Assembly: GCA_021733705.1 (NCBI GenBank)
Contig: JAIPKF010000082.1
Span: 1-6,580 of the forward strand
Reading direction: 5' to 3'
DNA: 6,580 nt
Origin: Chthoniobacterales bacterium
GTDB taxonomy: Bacteria; Verrucomicrobiota; Verrucomicrobiia; Chthoniobacterales; UBA6821
Below are positions 5,125 to 6,580 of the stretch, piece after piece. The translations under genes were made by a program, and so were the position numbers. Positions within the stretch are counted from its first letter, which is position 1; each line of letters starts with the position of its first letter. The notes beneath the pieces are model-generated. The model worked only from the letters and a program-made list of their open reading frames with translations, ran no database searches and was not told the DNA's origin.

Positions 5125-6119
5125 TGAGTCTTATGAGACCTTCAAAAATAATACCAACTCGAATATTTCATAATGATCGTGACGAGGAGGCTGCGAAGGC
5201 TGATGGGGAAAGGTACGTGATGAAGTCTGACAACATAGGTGCGTGTACACACAGCCTGAAAAAGACTTCGAAATCAACGCTACATCCAGCTGGCTTCCCG
5301 GTCTCCGCAGATGATCCGAATGAAATATTAGGGTTAACCAATTACGATCATGGAACGATCTTTCAATCAAACCTAGCCATCGCTCTTTATCTCTTGCCAC
5401 GAACTCGTCGTAAGGATGCACTTCATTTCTATAACTTTTGTCACTGGATTGATGAATGCATTGATAGTTCGACACTAACACTACAGGAAAAAGAGAATAT
5501 TTTAAAAATGGCTCTTCAGACATTGGAGGAACTTAAGGAACAGCGTCATCTTGATCCAAGGCTCCTTGAGGAGATCATGCAAGGGATGCAAATGGATCTT
5601 ACAATAAACCGCTATGAAACTTTTGAGGACCTTCGCCTCTACGCGTGGCGCGTTGCCTCTGCAGTTGGACTCGTGAGTGCTCAACTGTTTGGAGCTAGCG
5701 GAGTCAATGTCAACAACTATGCAGAACAGCTTGGGCTCGCATTGCAGCTAACAAACATCCTTCGTGATGTGGCTCTCGATGCTGCTATGAATAGAATTTA
5801 TATCCCACTTGAAGATCTCGCTCGTTTTCAGGTCACAGAAAAAGAAATCCTCAGCTCCTCTCCATCACCCCAAGCGACCCATCTCTTTGAATTCGAAGCA
5901 GAGAGAGCTCTCTCTTTTTTTGCAAAGGCAAGACTTGCTTGGGAAAAAATGTCACCGTGCGAGCGCCATCTCATGCGCCCCGCACGCTTGATGGAAGCTA
6001 TCTATCGAACACTTTTAGAAAAAATGCAGCATGATCGTTATGACCTATTTCATCAGCGCTATCGCATTGGAATATTTCAGAAAATCATTTTAGCTACACA
6101 GGTATTTTTTTCTTGCTGA
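5124..6119 (+). CDS. Squalene/phytoene synthase family protein (HpnD-like)
   Basis: Members of this family join two prenyl diphosphates head to head; HpnD makes presqualene diphosphate for hopanoids, relatives make squalene or phytoene. Seen: SNLA (82-85), the first Asp-rich box D110-E-C-I-D114 (usually DDxxD), GMQMDL (154-159), the YxxxVAxxVG-type segment YAWRVASAVGLVSAQLFG (173-190), the second box QLTNILRDVALDA (208-220) and MNRIYIPLEDLARF (222-235). LMRPARLMEAIYRTLLEKM near the C-terminus is HpnD-like. The start is unsettled: TTG 5124 gives 331 residues, ATG 5133 328, and ATG 5220 (after GGGGAAAGG, 299 residues) is nearer the usual length. The stop follows a T7 run (6105-6111); removing one T would extend the protein by about 13 residues ending RDEPVK. 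It cannot be assigned to hopanoid or carotenoid synthesis without neighbours. Confidence 0.93.
   Translation: MSLMRPSKIIPTRIFHNDRDEEAAKADGERYVMKSDNIGACTHSLKKTSKSTLHPAGFPVSADDPNEILGLTNYDHGTIFQSNLAIALYLLPRTRRKDALHFYNFCHWIDECIDSSTLTLQEKENILKMALQTLEELKEQRHLDPRLLEEIMQGMQMDLTINRYETFEDLRLYAWRVASAVGLVSAQLFGASGVNVNNYAEQLGLALQLTNILRDVALDAAMNRIYIPLEDLARFQVTEKEILSSSPSPQATHLFEFEAERALSFFAKARLAWEKMSPCERHLMRPARLMEAIYRTLLEKMQHDRYDLFHQRYRIGIFQKIILATQVFFSC
5164..5185 (+). repeat. 22-bp near-repeat, 5' copy (encodes FHNDRDE)
   Basis: This segment matches 6125-6146 at 19 of 22 positions: 8 identical bases ending ATTTCAT, 3 different bases, then 11 identical bases GATCGTGACGA. In the frame of the synthase gene it encodes IFHNDRDE (about residues 14-21), in the doubtful N-terminal extension. 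Confidence 0.6.
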
Positions 6120-6121
6120 CT

Positions 6122-6161
6122 GCCTATTTCATGCGGATCGTGACGAACCAGTGAAATAGGC
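6122..6161. terminator. Hairpin between convergent genes, possible bidirectional terminator
   Basis: GCCTATTTCA (6122-6131) is exactly complementary to TGAAATAGGC (6152-6161), a perfect 10-bp stem that can gain a G-U pair at each end, around a 20-nt loop. It starts 3 bp after the synthase stop and ends 4 bp before the ubiD stop, the right place to serve both. Neither side has a U-run, so a Rho-independent mechanism is doubtful; it may instead be a processing or stabilising 3' end. Confidence 0.45.
6125..6146 (+). repeat. 22-bp near-repeat, 3' copy (would encode FHADRDE)
   Basis: This partner of 5164-5185 begins 6 bp after the synthase stop. In the frame reached by dropping one T from the T7 run it reads LFHADRDEPVK and then TAG (6157-6159), so both copies make the same peptide in different reading frames relative to the gene. 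It also forms the left arm and loop of the 6122-6161 hairpin. Confidence 0.6.
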
Positions 6162-6164
6162 GGG

Positions 6165-6580
6165 CTAACCGACAAACTGATCTGCCCATGCCTGAACCGC
6201 CGGATCCATGTTGACCAAGTCAGGCCAGCCACGTGTGTAACCTTCCCCAGGAAGCTTTTTTGTTGCATCAAATCCCATGTGAGATCCCATGTTGGCAACA
6301 GTTGGTGCATGATCGAGACTATCAGAAGGATTTTTGGTGGTGATACTATCGCGCTGAGGATCGGTATTAGAACAGAATCGGAAGAGGACTTCTGAGGTAT
6401 TTTGCACATCGCAATCATCATCTACTACGATAATATATTTTGAAAACATCATCTGGCCCATTCCCCAAAGGCCATGCATTACCTTGAAGGCCTGCCAAGG
6501 ATACTGTTTTCGAATACTGACAAAAACAAGATTGTGAAAGACCCCCTCTGCAGGAAGAGCCATATCGACAATCTCTGGAA
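6165..6580 (-). CDS. ubiD: UbiD-family decarboxylase, C-terminal part
   Basis: UbiD-type enzymes use prenylated FMN to decarboxylate aromatic acids; the classic role is the 3-octaprenyl-4-hydroxybenzoate step of ubiquinone synthesis, with homologues in other quinone pathways. The gene runs off the right edge; about 138 codons are visible. Seen: PEIVDMALPAEGVFHNLVF, the AFKVMHGLWGMGQMMFSKYIIVVDDDCDV segment with its acidic cluster, the DP..D motif (TDPQRD), DSLDHA, and the C-terminal MGFDATKKLPGEGYTRGWPD typical of the family. The stop is TAG at 6167-6165. The N-terminal prFMN-binding part lies outside the window, so substrate and pathway cannot be decided. It converges on the synthase gene with 45 bp between stops. 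The family call is safe; the symbol is by family only. Confidence 0.93.
   Translation of the reverse strand, partial: PEIVDMALPAEGVFHNLVFVSIRKQYPWQAFKVMHGLWGMGQMMFSKYIIVVDDDCDVQNTSEVLFRFCSNTDPQRDSITTKNPSDSLDHAPTVANMGSHMGFDATKKLPGEGYTRGWPDLVNMDPAVQAWADQFVG

Noticed and set aside
5131..5523. 130-codon minus-strand frame over the start of the synthase gene
   Set aside because: Opposite strand of a conserved enzyme; no membrane, motif or start-site support.
6077..6421. 114-codon minus-strand frame overlapping ubiD and the synthase end
   Set aside because: Out of frame with UbiD, which accounts for the region by clear family motifs.

Overview
The window is ordinary bacterial chromosome with long gene spacers and a moderate GC content (mid-40s % by eye). 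Its genes are mostly informational or lipid-related, and nothing marks it as plasmid or phage. The organism cannot be named from these genes alone. The squalene/phytoene synthase carries a 'SNLA' motif before its first Asp-rich box, which I recall from Verrucomicrobiota-type members of the family. The loose gene packing, mixed gene orientation and lack of Shine-Dalgarno sequences would suit a Verrucomicrobiota or PVC-type genome, but this is a low-confidence guess.

Layout, left to right. (1) Positions 1-1358, minus strand: a tRNA-Thr(GGU) gene immediately followed by tuf (EF-Tu), which ends in a hairpin at the window edge; tRNA-Thr next to tuf is a widespread ancient arrangement. (2) 1359-1660: a non-coding spacer with two T8 tracts and a small hairpin. 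(3) 1661-2302, plus strand: pdxH (pyridoxamine 5'-phosphate oxidase), with two departures from the family signature. (4) 2303-2758: a shared terminator-like hairpin, a 59-residue single-span membrane protein on the minus strand, and a 240-bp stretch holding a strong stem-loop and a doubtful 56-codon ORF. (5) 2759-4991, minus strand: pgsA followed by der (double-GTPase ribosome assembly factor). (6) 5124-6119, plus strand: a squalene/phytoene synthase (HpnD-like). (7) 6165-6580, minus strand: the C-terminal part of a UbiD-family decarboxylase, cut by the window edge. PgsA, the isoprenoid synthase and UbiD (quinone pathway) are all membrane-lipid functions, but their orientations show they are not one operon.

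The most unusual content lies between the genes. The spacers on both sides of pgsA contain arrays of a degenerate 7-bp repeat (consensus GRGTRAN), and in each spacer two arrays face each other as inverted pairs. One array runs into pgsA and supplies its last codons and stop; others sit within about 5-20 bp of the starts of der, pgsA and the synthase gene, where a ribosome-binding site would be expected. A second oddity is a 22-bp near-repeat at both ends of the synthase gene. It reads as FHxDRDE in the N-terminal extension, and again just after the stop codon in the frame reached by removing one T from a 7-T run. I found no CRISPR array, insertion sequence, rRNA or recognisable defence system.
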